Origin: an uncultured Prevotellaceae bacterium
Lineage (GTDB): Bacteria; Bacteroidota; Bacteroidia; Bacteroidales; Muribaculaceae
Direction of reading: 5' to 3'
Assembly: GCA_900319525.1 (NCBI GenBank)
Contig: ONOU01000039.1
Span: forward strand, 1 to 37,721
DNA: 37,721 bases
The notes under the pieces are model-generated. The model did no database searches, was not told the origin of the DNA, and saw nothing but the letters and a program-made list of their open reading frames with translations. Shown one piece after another: positions 1-7,683 of this stretch (position 1 is the stretch's first letter; every line of letters begins with the position of its first letter). A program made the position numbers and the translations under genes.

Positions 1-11
1 ACCCATTGACG

Positions 12-51
12 AAGGGTGGGCGCCATCCCAGTTGCGGGAGCGCCCACCCTT
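12..51 (-). terminator. Strong hairpin ending the first Sus-like operon
   Basis: A 12-bp GC-rich stem (AAGGGTGGGCGC at 12-23 pairing with GCGCCCACCCTT at 40-51) has a second small stem, TCCC/GGGA, inside its loop. It lies about 40 bp past the stop codon of the leftward lipoprotein gene. There is no clear U-tract, so its role as the operon terminator is inferred from position and stem strength. Confidence 0.6.
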
Positions 52-90
52 GCGGTAGTAGATTATGTTCTAGTTAAGAACTTGCAGTGA

Positions 91-921
91 TCAGTTGCCG
101 GGATAAACAATTACCATGCGGCCACCACTGTACAGACCACCATCCTTGTCATTCAACATGAAGTTGAAGTCGTGGGTGTTGCCGTCGTCGGTAACAAAGC
201 AGTAGCTGCCATACTGGCTGGGCACATAGTAGATGTAGTAGCCCCAGTAGCTCACGTGGAAGCCCTCGGTGAAACTCATCTTGCCATCGGTCAGAGTGAA
301 CTCGAGGTAGTCATGATCGTTATCGGGATCGCCAGGGAAGAGAGCCTCCATGGGATCAAGGATGCGATAAACGTTGGAACGCTCACCTTGGATAACCTTA
401 ACACCCTTTGCCTCGGTGGGTGCAGGGAGACCAAACATAGCGCATGTAAAGTCATACAGGTCGCAAGTGCCGGCATCAATCCAGTTGAAGTCGCACATAA
501 CAGATACTGTAGATGTCGCTAACTGCTCACCAAACTCGGTGTTGGCAGTCTTGACATCGGCTTCTGAGAGGCTAACCTTTGCGGTATAAGTCTCACCCGG
601 CTCCATCTCATTGAACACAACAGTAGCATAGGCAATACCCTCGCCGTCGGCAAAGGTTACCTGATTGCTCTTGAGTGATACATTGGCAGGTGCATCGGTA
701 AGCGTAACATTGGCAGTGTAACTACCGTTCTTGATAGCACGCGATAGAGCCACGGGAATCTCAATGCTGGATGCCTTGGTCACAACAGTGCTCGGCTCAG
801 CGGTCATAAAGGAGATATTGGCTACAGTGGGCTCATAGATGGCACCGATATTGTCCTGATCGCAGCTGGTCAAGCTGGCGGCAACGACTGCCAATCCTAA
901 AATATATTTACCTAATTTCAT
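91..921 (-). CDS. Third lipoprotein of a Sus-like locus (SusE/F-like position)
   Basis: A 276-residue lipoprotein. The signal peptide ends in the lipobox LTSC at Cys20, followed by DQDN; acidic residues right after the lipid-bearing Cys are typical of surface-exported Bacteroidetes lipoproteins. Residues about 35-140 look like a beta-sandwich module (alternating strands, with phrases such as VTFADGEG). The C-terminal half is rich in Tyr, Trp and Gly, as in glycan-binding surface proteins. It lies 35 bp after the susD stop and is the last gene of the operon before the terminator at 12-51. Its place suggests a surface ligand-binding accessory protein, but I do not recognise the C-terminal domain. 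The frame extends to a TTG at 930; the ATG at 921 is preferred because it gives a normal Lys-containing signal peptide. Confidence 0.75.
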   Translation of the reverse strand: MKLGKYILGLAVVAASLTSCDQDNIGAIYEPTVANISFMTAEPSTVVTKASSIEIPVALSRAIKNGSYTANVTLTDAPANVSLKSNQVTFADGEGIAYATVVFNEMEPGETYTAKVSLSEADVKTANTEFGEQLATSTVSVMCDFNWIDAGTCDLYDFTCAMFGLPAPTEAKGVKVIQGERSNVYRILDPMEALFPGDPDNDHDYLEFTLTDGKMSFTEGFHVSYWGYYIYYVPSQYGSYCFVTDDGNTHDFNFMLNDKDGGLYSGGRMVIVYPGN

Positions 922-956
922 AATATTCAATTAGTTAATGAGATTAAACATCAATT

Positions 957-2504
957 TTACTCGGGATAGTCACCAACGGGGTTCTGATCCTTGTTAATGT
1001 CCATGTTCTCATTGCCGTCAAACTCGGCCTGAGGAATGGTCAGTACCCACAGGTAGCTGGCGGGATCCTTCATAGCTTTCTGGTGGGTAGGCAGCAGCAG
1101 ACCATCGGGCCAACCATACTCGCTGGGACGCACGAAGCCCTGGTGCAGACGACGGATAGTGTAGATACGGCCATCCTCGCCCCACAGCTCCAGACGACGC
1201 TGGATCAGGATCTCCTCGCGCAGCGAACCGGTCTCATCGGTAGTCAAATTACCCAGTGCGGTACCAGTCTTGTTGGTGCTGTAATTGGGATCACGCTTGC
1301 TCATCAAAGCCATCAGGTACTCCTTGGCCAGAGCGTCATTACCACTCATACAAGCGGCCTCGGCAGCATTGAGGTACATCTCCTCAACGCGCATCCAGAT
1401 GTAGTCGGCTTCCCAGGTCTGGGAGTTGGAGAACTCAAACTTCTTCTGCAGGTAGCCTTCGGCAGGATTCCACCAAGCACGACGTGCATCGGTGCTACGC
1501 ATCTTGCCATACAGCCAGCTTGAGATTTCCTTGGGAGCACGCTCGCCATAGGGGGCGGTGCCACTCATGTGGGTCATCAACGAAGCATACATACCAGCCT
1601 GATCGCTGACGATCTGAGCACCCCACATCACGTTACCCTGGCCAACAGAGTTGATGAAGTTAGCCTTGTTGGGAGCAAATGCGCTGGCATCAACAGTCTG
1701 AATGCTCTTGCCACTGGCGGCGATAGCCTTCTGGGCAGCGTCCAGGGCCTCACCCCACTTCTCCTCGACGAGGGCGATGCGGGACTTCAGACCCAGAGCC
1801 ACAGCATAGCTGATGTGGCTGGGATGACGCTGAGCAGGGCTCTTGGCCAGCAACTCAATAGCCTTGTTGATGTCATTGTCGATCTGCTCATACACCTGAG
1901 CCACGGTCGAGCGGGGCTGACCGGTGGTGGTGGTCATAGTGGGCTCATTGTAGATGGGCACACAAGGATCGTTGCTGAAGTTGTAGTTGCGTGCAAAGGT
2001 TTGTGCCAACATGAAGTAGCTGTAGGCACGGATGGCATAAGCCTGACCGATTACGTAGCCAACATCCTCGCTGGAGCCTTCCATGGTCTCCTCGGCAGCG
2101 ATGATATAGTTAGCGTTAGCAATCCAGGTGTAGTAGGCCATCCACAGGTCATAGCTGCGCCATGAGCTGCTGGTGAAACGGCCCTTTACATTATAGGCAG
2201 CGTCGAACCAGAACCAGCCTGAACCCTGGGCACCCATGATGAAGTCGTCACCCATGACCTCGCCCATCAGGTTATAGGCGCTGATACCGAAGCACTGGTG
2301 AGTGTTACTGGTGGTGGACCAGCCAGCAGTGTACATCGAGCGGTAGATACCGTTCAGGGGGATGAGGGCCTTGGTGGCGTCGCTCATGAAGGTTGAACCC
2401 GACATCTTGTCGGTGGGCTCGGTCTCCAGCAAGTCGCTAGAGCATGACGAGAGGCAGAGCACGCCAAACATCCCAATAAACAAATATTTAAATATCTTTT
2501 TCAT
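957..2504 (-). CDS. SusD/RagB-family nutrient-binding outer-membrane lipoprotein
   Basis: A 515-residue protein with a type II signal peptide (lipobox LSSC, Cys21, then SSDLLE). It continues with typical SusD features: LETEPTDKMSGSTF, an N-terminal ALIPLNGIYRSM helix, the TPR-like segment YVIGQAYAIRAYSYFMLAQTFAR at roughly 150-175 and the C-terminal RRLELWGEDGR motif around residue 440. SusD proteins sit on the cell surface as a lid on a SusC transporter and capture the ligand. The partner transporter is directly upstream (2637-6327), separated by a 132-bp spacer that holds a hairpin element. The 3' neighbour is another surface lipoprotein. No glycoside hydrolase is linked, so the substrate cannot be inferred. 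The length and ends are normal for the family. Confidence 0.95.
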   Translation of the reverse strand: MKKIFKYLFIGMFGVLCLSSCSSDLLETEPTDKMSGSTFMSDATKALIPLNGIYRSMYTAGWSTTSNTHQCFGISAYNLMGEVMGDDFIMGAQGSGWFWFDAAYNVKGRFTSSSWRSYDLWMAYYTWIANANYIIAAEETMEGSSEDVGYVIGQAYAIRAYSYFMLAQTFARNYNFSNDPCVPIYNEPTMTTTTGQPRSTVAQVYEQIDNDINKAIELLAKSPAQRHPSHISYAVALGLKSRIALVEEKWGEALDAAQKAIAASGKSIQTVDASAFAPNKANFINSVGQGNVMWGAQIVSDQAGMYASLMTHMSGTAPYGERAPKEISSWLYGKMRSTDARRAWWNPAEGYLQKKFEFSNSQTWEADYIWMRVEEMYLNAAEAACMSGNDALAKEYLMALMSKRDPNYSTNKTGTALGNLTTDETGSLREEILIQRRLELWGEDGRIYTIRRLHQGFVRPSEYGWPDGLLLPTHQKAMKDPASYLWVLTIPQAEFDGNENMDINKDQNPVGDYPE

Positions 2505-2520
2505 GTTTGTATCTTGTTTT

Positions 2521-2628
2521 AGTTGTAAGTTGTAAGTTTTAAGTTTTAAGTACAGTTAGTATCGCCTGAAATTGAATGGTCAATAAGGTAATATTACTTA
2601 AAACTAAAAACTTAAAACTAAAAACTTA
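2521..2628 (-). repeat. Hairpin element in the susC-susD gap (copy A)
   Basis: The spacer between the transporter and susD holds an inverted repeat. Its arms are built from AAGTTTTA/TAAAACTT units (2521-2552 and about 2593-2628), and the loop of about 40 nt contains GTATCGCCTG and the palindrome GGTAATATTAC. An element with the same arms and about 80% identical loop lies upstream of the second, unrelated susD (37601-37708). It could be a processing or stability hairpin that sets the transporter-to-lipoprotein ratio, or a dispersed repeat. The function is inference. Confidence 0.65.
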
Positions 2629-2636
2629 ATTTACTC

Positions 2637-4436
2637 TTACTTCACAATGATTTCGCAAATGGAAACACGGTTCCAGCTCAATTCGTCAAACATGTTGCTG
2701 ATACCCTGGCCAGCGGCGTTGATGCGGTTGGCAGCGATACCATACTTCTTGACGAGCATATCCTTCACGCTGGCGGCACGGCCGTTAGCGAGCTTGATGT
2801 TCACCTCTTCCTTGCCCTCGGGCGAAGCATAACCCTTGATAACGCAGGTTGCCTCGGGATGGCTCTTCAGATAAGCAGCCACGCGCTCAACGTTGGCACG
2901 CTGGTCGGCAGTGATTGCGGTACCACTCTTGGGGAAGTGAACCAGGATGTTCATGTACTGCTTGCTGTTGTCAACCACCTTGGGAGCGGCATTCTTGGCA
3001 GCATTCAGGTCGTTGCGGCAGTTGGCCAGAGCGCGGTTAGCGGCGTCGAGGTCACCCTGCAGCTGAGCCAGACGGCTGTTGGCGTCGGCAGCGGCACCCT
3101 GAGCGTCAGCGAGCTGAGCGCGCAGGTCGTTGATCTGGCTGTTCAGAGCGTTCACGTTCACTGCGGGAGCAGGAGCGGCATATGCCTTACCAAAGTTCAG
3201 CTCGATACCTACGGTGTAGGTGCGGTTGGGGCTGTAGTCATAGTCAGTACCACCACTGAAGTTGTACTGGGGATCCATACCATCGAGGTGGGTGAAGAGA
3301 GCCAGGTTGTCGACCGAACCGAAGATACGGGCACCGGTCATACCCAGCTTGCTGATCCAGTTGTTGGGCAGAGCCCATGCCAAAGTGATGTTCTTGATAG
3401 CGAAGTAGCTAGCATCAATCAGGAAGCGGTCGTTGGCAGCAATCGACTCAGCGATGGTCGAGCGAGGAACGTCGGTCACGTCACCGGGCTTCTGCCAACG
3501 GCGCATAGCGTTCTTGTTCCAGGTCGAGCTCAGGTACGACAGGTTCATGTCGCTGGCATACAGGCTGTCATAAACCTTGCCACCCAGCGAATAGGTAGTC
3601 AGCACGCTCAGGGTCAGACCCTTCCAGCTGAAGTCAGTTCCCAGTGAACCAAAGATGTCAGCCTGACGGCTGCCCAGGTAGTACTTGCAGGTGTTAGCAA
3701 CCGAGTAGCTATCGGTGATATACTCAGTGCCAGGAACCATGTTGCCGTCGTCGTCCTTCTCATATGCCCAGTACAGTGAATGACCGTTCGAGGGGTCAAC
3801 ACCGGCACTCTTAGCCATATAATAGGTGTAGATGGGCATACCTTCCTTGATCACGCGAACACCGCTGATCAGCTCGGGAGCCTCCTTAGTCAGCTTGATG
3901 ACTTTGTTCTTGTTGTGGGTAGCCATTGCAGTGATGTTCCACTCAAAGTCGGCAGTGCGGACGGGGGTGATGCGCAGTGAAGCCTCAACACCACGGTTGC
4001 GCATGTCGCCCACGTTGTCCATGAAGCCGGTGAAACCGGTCGACAATGCCATGGGACGGTTAAGCAGCATGTTCTTGGTCAGACGGTTGTAGAAGTCAAC
4101 GTTCAACTGCAAGCGGTGGTTGAACAGGATAGCGTCGAAGCCAGCATTGAAGTTCTGGCTCTTCTCCCAAGATACGTTCTGGTTCTCGAGCGAAGAAATC
4201 AGTGCACCGATGTTGGTAGCGTTGCTGTAACTCAGGTCATACAGTGACTGCCAAGCATAGTAAGTGGGCAACATATCGTTACCCTTGGTCAACATATCGT
4301 TACCCTGCTCACCATAACTTGCCTTAACAGACAGGTTGTTGATCCAACCCACGTTCTGCATGAACTTCTCACCAGATACACGCCAGTTTGTGATCGGGGT
4401 GGAAACGCGAGGAAGCATCCTGACGCAGCGAAGCAC
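2637..4436 (-). CDS. SusC-type transporter, back part: barrel strands fused to coiled coil and OmpA-like domain
   Basis: A 599-residue frame whose first 18 or so residues are out-of-frame; genuine transporter sequence starts at WRVSGEKF. Barrel strands continue to the usual terminal strand RTYTVGIELNFGKAY. A normal SusC ends there, but this frame continues without a stop for another 180 codons (2640-3179). First comes an Ala/Pro linker (AAPAPAVNVN), then about 55 residues of heptad-patterned coiled coil (LNSQINDLRAQLADAQ). Last is an OmpA-like domain (2640-2957) with NILVHFPKSG, CVIKGYASPEGKEEVN, LANGRAASV and a final NRVSICEI. OmpA-like domains bind peptidoglycan in the periplasm, so the barrel would be tethered to the wall. 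The Arg of NGRA is kept; the usual Asp of GxTD is Ser (GYAS), which I recall as common in Bacteroidales OmpA proteins. Confidence 0.88.
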   Translation of the reverse strand: MLRCVRMLPRVSTPITNWRVSGEKFMQNVGWINNLSVKASYGEQGNDMLTKGNDMLPTYYAWQSLYDLSYSNATNIGALISSLENQNVSWEKSQNFNAGFDAILFNHRLQLNVDFYNRLTKNMLLNRPMALSTGFTGFMDNVGDMRNRGVEASLRITPVRTADFEWNITAMATHNKNKVIKLTKEAPELISGVRVIKEGMPIYTYYMAKSAGVDPSNGHSLYWAYEKDDDGNMVPGTEYITDSYSVANTCKYYLGSRQADIFGSLGTDFSWKGLTLSVLTTYSLGGKVYDSLYASDMNLSYLSSTWNKNAMRRWQKPGDVTDVPRSTIAESIAANDRFLIDASYFAIKNITLAWALPNNWISKLGMTGARIFGSVDNLALFTHLDGMDPQYNFSGGTDYDYSPNRTYTVGIELNFGKAYAAPAPAVNVNALNSQINDLRAQLADAQGAAADANSRLAQLQGDLDAANRALANCRNDLNAAKNAAPKVVDNSKQYMNILVHFPKSGTAITADQRANVERVAAYLKSHPEATCVIKGYASPEGKEEVNIKLANGRAASVKDMLVKKYGIAANRINAAGQGISNMFDELSWNRVSICEIIVK

Positions 4437-6327
4437 TCAGGAAGTAGCGGCCAGCGAAGTTATAGTTGGCACGACCGAACCATGAGTGGATGCGGTAATT
4501 GTCGGTATAAGAGTCAGCCTCGAGCAGTGTGGTTGCGGGACGCAACTCAAAGATGCCGTCAACCAGGTTGGTCTTGCCAGCCAGCAGGTAGCTGTACTGG
4601 TAAGCATACCACTCGTGACCCAGCAACAGGCCGATGGTGTGATCACCGAAGGAGCGGTCCCAAGTCAGCAACTGGTTGAAGGTGTAGCTCTGGGTGCGGC
4701 TATTGGTTTTCCGCAGCAGACCACCGGCGTTAGCCTGGTTACCGTGCTGCGAGTTCATGTAGCGCATGTAGTTGCGGTTCACATAGTCCATGCTGAAGTT
4801 CACAGCCAGCTTCAAGCCCTGACGCCAGCCGTACTTGGCCAGGTCGCTACCCAGCACCAGACCGGTGCGCAGGCCAGCAACGTCACGCTTGGTGTCGGCC
4901 TTATCGAGCATCAGCATACCCAGCGACGAGAAGTCGCTCAACGAACCGGGACGGGTACCGTTAGGAGTTGACTCACCCCAGTCATACTGGATGTTGCCAT
5001 CGCTGTCATATACGGTGTTACCGTTGATGTCCTTCAAGTAAACAGGCAGCAGCGGGTTGATGAACTGTGCGGTGTACCAGGGGTTAGAAGTGCTGGTACC
5101 GTCATAGTCGTTGAAGTTGCTTACCGAGTGGGCCAACGAAGCGTTGATGTTAGCACCCAACCAGTCAGTGATCTGGCTCGTGATGTTGGCACGGCCGGTG
5201 TAACGCTCATAGTTGGTGGTCTTCAGGATACCGTCCTCATTCAGGTAACCCAACGACATCATGTACTGTGCGTGCTCGCTACCGCCGGTCACCTGCAACT
5301 GGTGCTCATGACGGAAGGCGTTGTTGCGGATAACGCTGTCATACCAGTCCTCGTCCCAGGCGCTCTTGGCATCCTCGCGAACGTAACCAGTAGCGGGGTC
5401 AATCAACTGATCCCAGCTGTAATTTTTGAAGGGGTTGTACTGCTCGCCACCCAGCTGACCGCTCAGGCCAGCACGGGCGATGGCCTCGGCATCACTCCAG
5501 CTATTACCATTGTCAATAGCCTGGTTGCGCAGAGCCTCATACACGAGCTGAACATACTCCTTCTGGTCAACATGCTGGTAGCGCTTGGTGGCACGTGATG
5601 ACCAACCGAAGGTCGAACGCCACATGATGTTGCTGCGGCCCTCAACACCCTTCTTGGTGGTGATCATCACAACACCGTTGGCACCACGGGCACCATACAG
5701 AGCGGCAGCACTAGCGTCCTTCAAGACAGTCATCGACTCGATGTCCGAGGGAGCGATTGAACTCAGGTTGCCGTCAAAGGGTGCACCATCAACAACATAC
5801 AACGGGGTGCTGTAAGCGTTGATCGAACCGTAACCACGAATCTGGATATTGGGCGACGAACCGGGCTGGCCCGATGCGCTGGTCACCTGCAGACCGGCTA
5901 CGTTACCCTCGAGGGCCTTGGTAGCATCGGTCACGGGACGCAACTCCAGTTTCTTGTTGGTCACAGCCTCGGCTGAACCCGTGTAAGAGGTCTTCTTGGC
6001 AGTACCATAGGCAACTACCATCACCTCGTCCAGGTTTGTGGCACCATTGTCACTCAACGTGATGGCCATTGAAGGCTGAACAGGAAGTTCTTGGGTCTTG
6101 TAACCCACATACGAAACCTTGAGGGTCTTCACATTGTAGGGAAGATTGAGCGAGAACTCACCGTTAACGTCGGTGGCCGCGCCGTTTCCTCCGCCAATGG
6201 GCTGTACCGTTGCACCAATCAGCGGTTCGCCGTTGGGATCGGTAACTTGTCCCCTCACTACTTGTTGGGCACTCATGCCCAGTGAGATAGCACAGATGGC
6301 TATCAGCAGCAGAAATAGCTTCTTCAT
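4369..6327 (-). CDS. SusC-type transporter, front part: signal peptide, CarboxypepD_reg-like domain, plug, first barrel strands
   Basis: A 652-residue frame. It has a signal peptide (MKKLFLLLIAICAISLGMSA) and an N-terminal carboxypeptidase-regulatory-like beta-sandwich at about 24-95, with GQVTDPNGEPLIGATV and VSYVGYKTQE. The TonB-box-like segment is LDEVMVVAYGT. The plug domain at about 105-225 includes ALEGNVAGLQV, PNIQIRGYGSIN, PLYVVDGAPF, SMTVLKDASAAALYGARGA and NGVVMITTKKG. Barrel strands follow up to the break. This is the canonical SusC/RagA layout for energy-coupled outer-membrane import. The last 6 residues before the stop (KLACIW) are out-of-frame reading past the deletion. Confidence 0.9.
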   Translation of the reverse strand: MKKLFLLLIAICAISLGMSAQQVVRGQVTDPNGEPLIGATVQPIGGGNGAATDVNGEFSLNLPYNVKTLKVSYVGYKTQELPVQPSMAITLSDNGATNLDEVMVVAYGTAKKTSYTGSAEAVTNKKLELRPVTDATKALEGNVAGLQVTSASGQPGSSPNIQIRGYGSINAYSTPLYVVDGAPFDGNLSSIAPSDIESMTVLKDASAAALYGARGANGVVMITTKKGVEGRSNIMWRSTFGWSSRATKRYQHVDQKEYVQLVYEALRNQAIDNGNSWSDAEAIARAGLSGQLGGEQYNPFKNYSWDQLIDPATGYVREDAKSAWDEDWYDSVIRNNAFRHEHQLQVTGGSEHAQYMMSLGYLNEDGILKTTNYERYTGRANITSQITDWLGANINASLAHSVSNFNDYDGTSTSNPWYTAQFINPLLPVYLKDINGNTVYDSDGNIQYDWGESTPNGTRPGSLSDFSSLGMLMLDKADTKRDVAGLRTGLVLGSDLAKYGWRQGLKLAVNFSMDYVNRNYMRYMNSQHGNQANAGGLLRKTNSRTQSYTFNQLLTWDRSFGDHTIGLLLGHEWYAYQYSYLLAGKTNLVDGIFELRPATTLLEADSYTDNYRIHSWFGRANYNFAGRYFLSASLRQDASSRFHPDHKLACIW

Positions 6328-6376
6328 AAAATAGTGATGTTTATTAATAGCGCCGCTATCGATTTTTACATGTATG

Positions 6377-6408
6377 CAAAACTAGTCAAAAAATGTGAAA
6401 TGGGCAAA
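6377..6408 (-). promoter_or_regulatory. Bacteroidetes-type promoter of the transporter operon
   Basis: On the minus strand, TTTG (plus-strand CAAA, 6405-6408) is followed after 20 nt by TAGTTTTG (plus CAAAACTA, 6377-6384), matching the -33 TTTG / -7 TAnnTTTG consensus. The transcript would start near 6370, giving a leader of about 40 nt before the ATG at 6327. Confidence 0.65.
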
Positions 6409-6687
6409 ATAAATGGAAGATTTTAACTCAATGCCTTTATTTTCTATCTTTTTGCTCGTTTTGAAAATAAATTGCAAAAATATTAAAAAATCAATTCTTT
6501 ATTTCTATTAAATCATTGAATAATAGAATATTGAATTAAAAAAACAATGTTTTAAAAGTAGAAAACAACAATTAAAACTTAATGTTAAAAAAAACACCAT
6601 TTAACATTTATAATTTAACAATTTTTCCTGTCTTTTACGTCGATAAAACTACCAAATAGTCCTATTTAAGGAAGTTTTGTTTACCTG
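6409..6687. other. Very AT-rich gap upstream of the transporter promoter
   Basis: About 280 bp with long A and T runs and no reading frame. It separates the transporter promoter from the end of the methyltransferase gene. A TGTTAATAA 9-mer at 6686-6694, overlapping the methyltransferase stop, resembles those in the 7283-7613 cluster. I see no operator or RNA gene. It could contain upstream activator sites or an easily melted region, but nothing proves either. Confidence 0.4.
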
Positions 6688-7239
6688 TTAATAACTTTTT
6701 TGTGCCAAATTGATAGCCGATTGGTAGGCCTGCCACATCACGATGGCGGCGCAGCACGATATATTTAATGAGTGCTTGGTACCGTGCTGGGGTATCTCGA
6801 CACACACGTCGCTGGCATCAACCACTTCTTGGCTCACTCCCTTGACCTCGTTACCCAGGACAATGGCTATTTTGTCGCCTCCATTGAATGAATAGTCCTC
6901 AAGGCTGACGCTGTCATGCACCTGCTCGATGGAACAGATGGTGTAGCCCTCGCTCTTGAGTACGTTGATAGCGTCGAGCGTGGTAGCGTAATATTGCCAT
7001 GATACCGAGAGTTCGGCGCCTAGGGCTGTCTTGTGGATCTCGGACTTGGGCGGCTGTGGGGTAATGCCACACAGCACGATGCGCTCAATCAAAAAAGCGT
7101 CGGCCGTACGGAACACCGAACCGACGTTCATCTCGCTGCGCACGTTGTCGAGAACCACCGTCACCGGCAGCTTCTCCACCTCTTTATATTGCTCCACACC
7201 CACACGGTGCAACTCCAGCATCGATTTCTTTCTTGCCAT
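6688..7239 (-). CDS. TrmH/SpoU-family RNA 2'-O-methyltransferase
   Basis: A 183-residue SPOUT enzyme. All three SpoU motifs are present: motif 1 NVGSVFRTAD (38-47, with the conserved Asn and Arg), motif 2 IVLGNEVKGVS (126-136) and motif 3 VEIPQHGTKHSLNIS (147-161); the last two build the knotted SAM-binding site. Members methylate the 2'-OH of tRNA or rRNA nucleotides. The protein is shorter than TrmH or RlmB because it lacks the N-terminal RNA-binding extension, so the target RNA cannot be assigned. The gene is a single unit, transcribed away from nadA. A TACCTTTG box lies about 26 bp before the start. Confidence 0.9.
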   Translation of the reverse strand: MARKKSMLELHRVGVEQYKEVEKLPVTVVLDNVRSEMNVGSVFRTADAFLIERIVLCGITPQPPKSEIHKTALGAELSVSWQYYATTLDAINVLKSEGYTICSIEQVHDSVSLEDYSFNGGDKIAIVLGNEVKGVSQEVVDASDVCVEIPQHGTKHSLNISCCAAIVMWQAYQSAINLAQKSY

Positions 7240-7265
7240 ATTGTCGTGATGTAAATTAGTTTTTA

Positions 7266-7273
7266 CAAAGGTA
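7266..7273 (-). promoter_or_regulatory. -7 box for the methyltransferase gene
   Basis: Minus-strand TACCTTTG (plus CAAAGGTA) fits TAnnTTTG and lies 26 nt upstream of the ATG at 7239. No clean -33 TTTG is seen at the right spacing, so support is moderate. Confidence 0.5.
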
Positions 7274-7282
7274 CAATTATCC

Positions 7283-7613
7283 TGTCAATAACCCTGTCAA
7301 TAGCTGTTGAAAAATCTTTTAAAAAATCAATAAAAAACCCTTGACAAATCCATTTTTGTCGGGCTTAATCATTTTTTCATGTTCTCCAAAAAAGTTAGCA
7401 CTAAAATTTTATTGGTCTTTAAACATGGTTTTCATCACATTTTGACAGTTAATCCCGCAAGAATTTATTAACTTTGCAGGTTGTTTACACCCTGTTAATA
7501 AATAGCACAAGTAGCTATCATTCAGCCGCAAGGCTTGTTGATAAACTATTGATAATTCTCAAATGGCGTTGATAACCCGATACTGGGCGCCTGCGCAATA
7601 AAAGTTATCGACA
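7283..7613. other. Cluster of DnaA-box-like 9-mers between divergent genes; candidate origin element
   Basis: The 444-bp gap between the divergent methyltransferase and nadA genes contains repeated variants of TTAT(T/C)(A/G)ACA: 7283-7291, 7295-7303 (one mismatch), 7493-7501, 7536-7544, 7547-7555 (one mismatch), 7567-7575 (one mismatch) and 7605-7613. The first six are on the minus strand and the last on the plus strand. They differ from the DnaA consensus TTATCCACA mainly at position 6. An AT-rich stretch (7311-7440) and an inverted repeat GACAAA-N6-TTTGTC (about 7342-7359) lie among them. A TAACTTTG box at 7469-7476, with TTTG at 7441-7444 (24-nt spacing), could be the nadA promoter, giving a leader of about 200 nt. 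Two parS sites in the same window fit an origin-proximal location. Calling this oriC is inference. Confidence 0.4.
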
Positions 7614-7683
7614 CAATTAACAGGCATTATTATTGTAGTTAAATTAAAGTTTTTAAAAATTTAAAATTCAAATAATATATAAA

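Larger units (their letters stand above)
2637..6327 (-). pseudogene. SusC/RagA-type TonB-dependent transporter with OmpA-like C-terminus, frame broken
   Basis: Two long leftward reading frames, 4369-6327 and 2637-4436, are the front and back of one transporter of about 1,240 residues. The first frame runs to DASSRFHPDHKLACIW and stops; the second resumes at WRVSGEKFMQNVGW. SusC relatives carry about ten residues of the form WGtFWSVGgs between HPDH and WRVS. These are missing, so the break is best explained by an out-of-frame deletion of about 29 nt near 4378-4392 and not by a one-base error or programmed frameshifting. All other parts look intact, so the lesion is recent, is an assembly error, or is carried by part of a population. 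The gene heads the operon with susD and a lipoprotein and has its own promoter-like box at 6377-6408. Confidence 0.8.

Noticed and set aside
2859-3647. 262-codon rightward frame antisense to the transporter
   Set aside because: It is a mirror frame of the barrel and OmpA codons, with no start context or promoter.
4369-4436. Programmed ribosomal frameshift in the transporter
   Set aside because: About ten conserved residues are missing at the join and there is no slippery heptamer, so a deletion explains it better.
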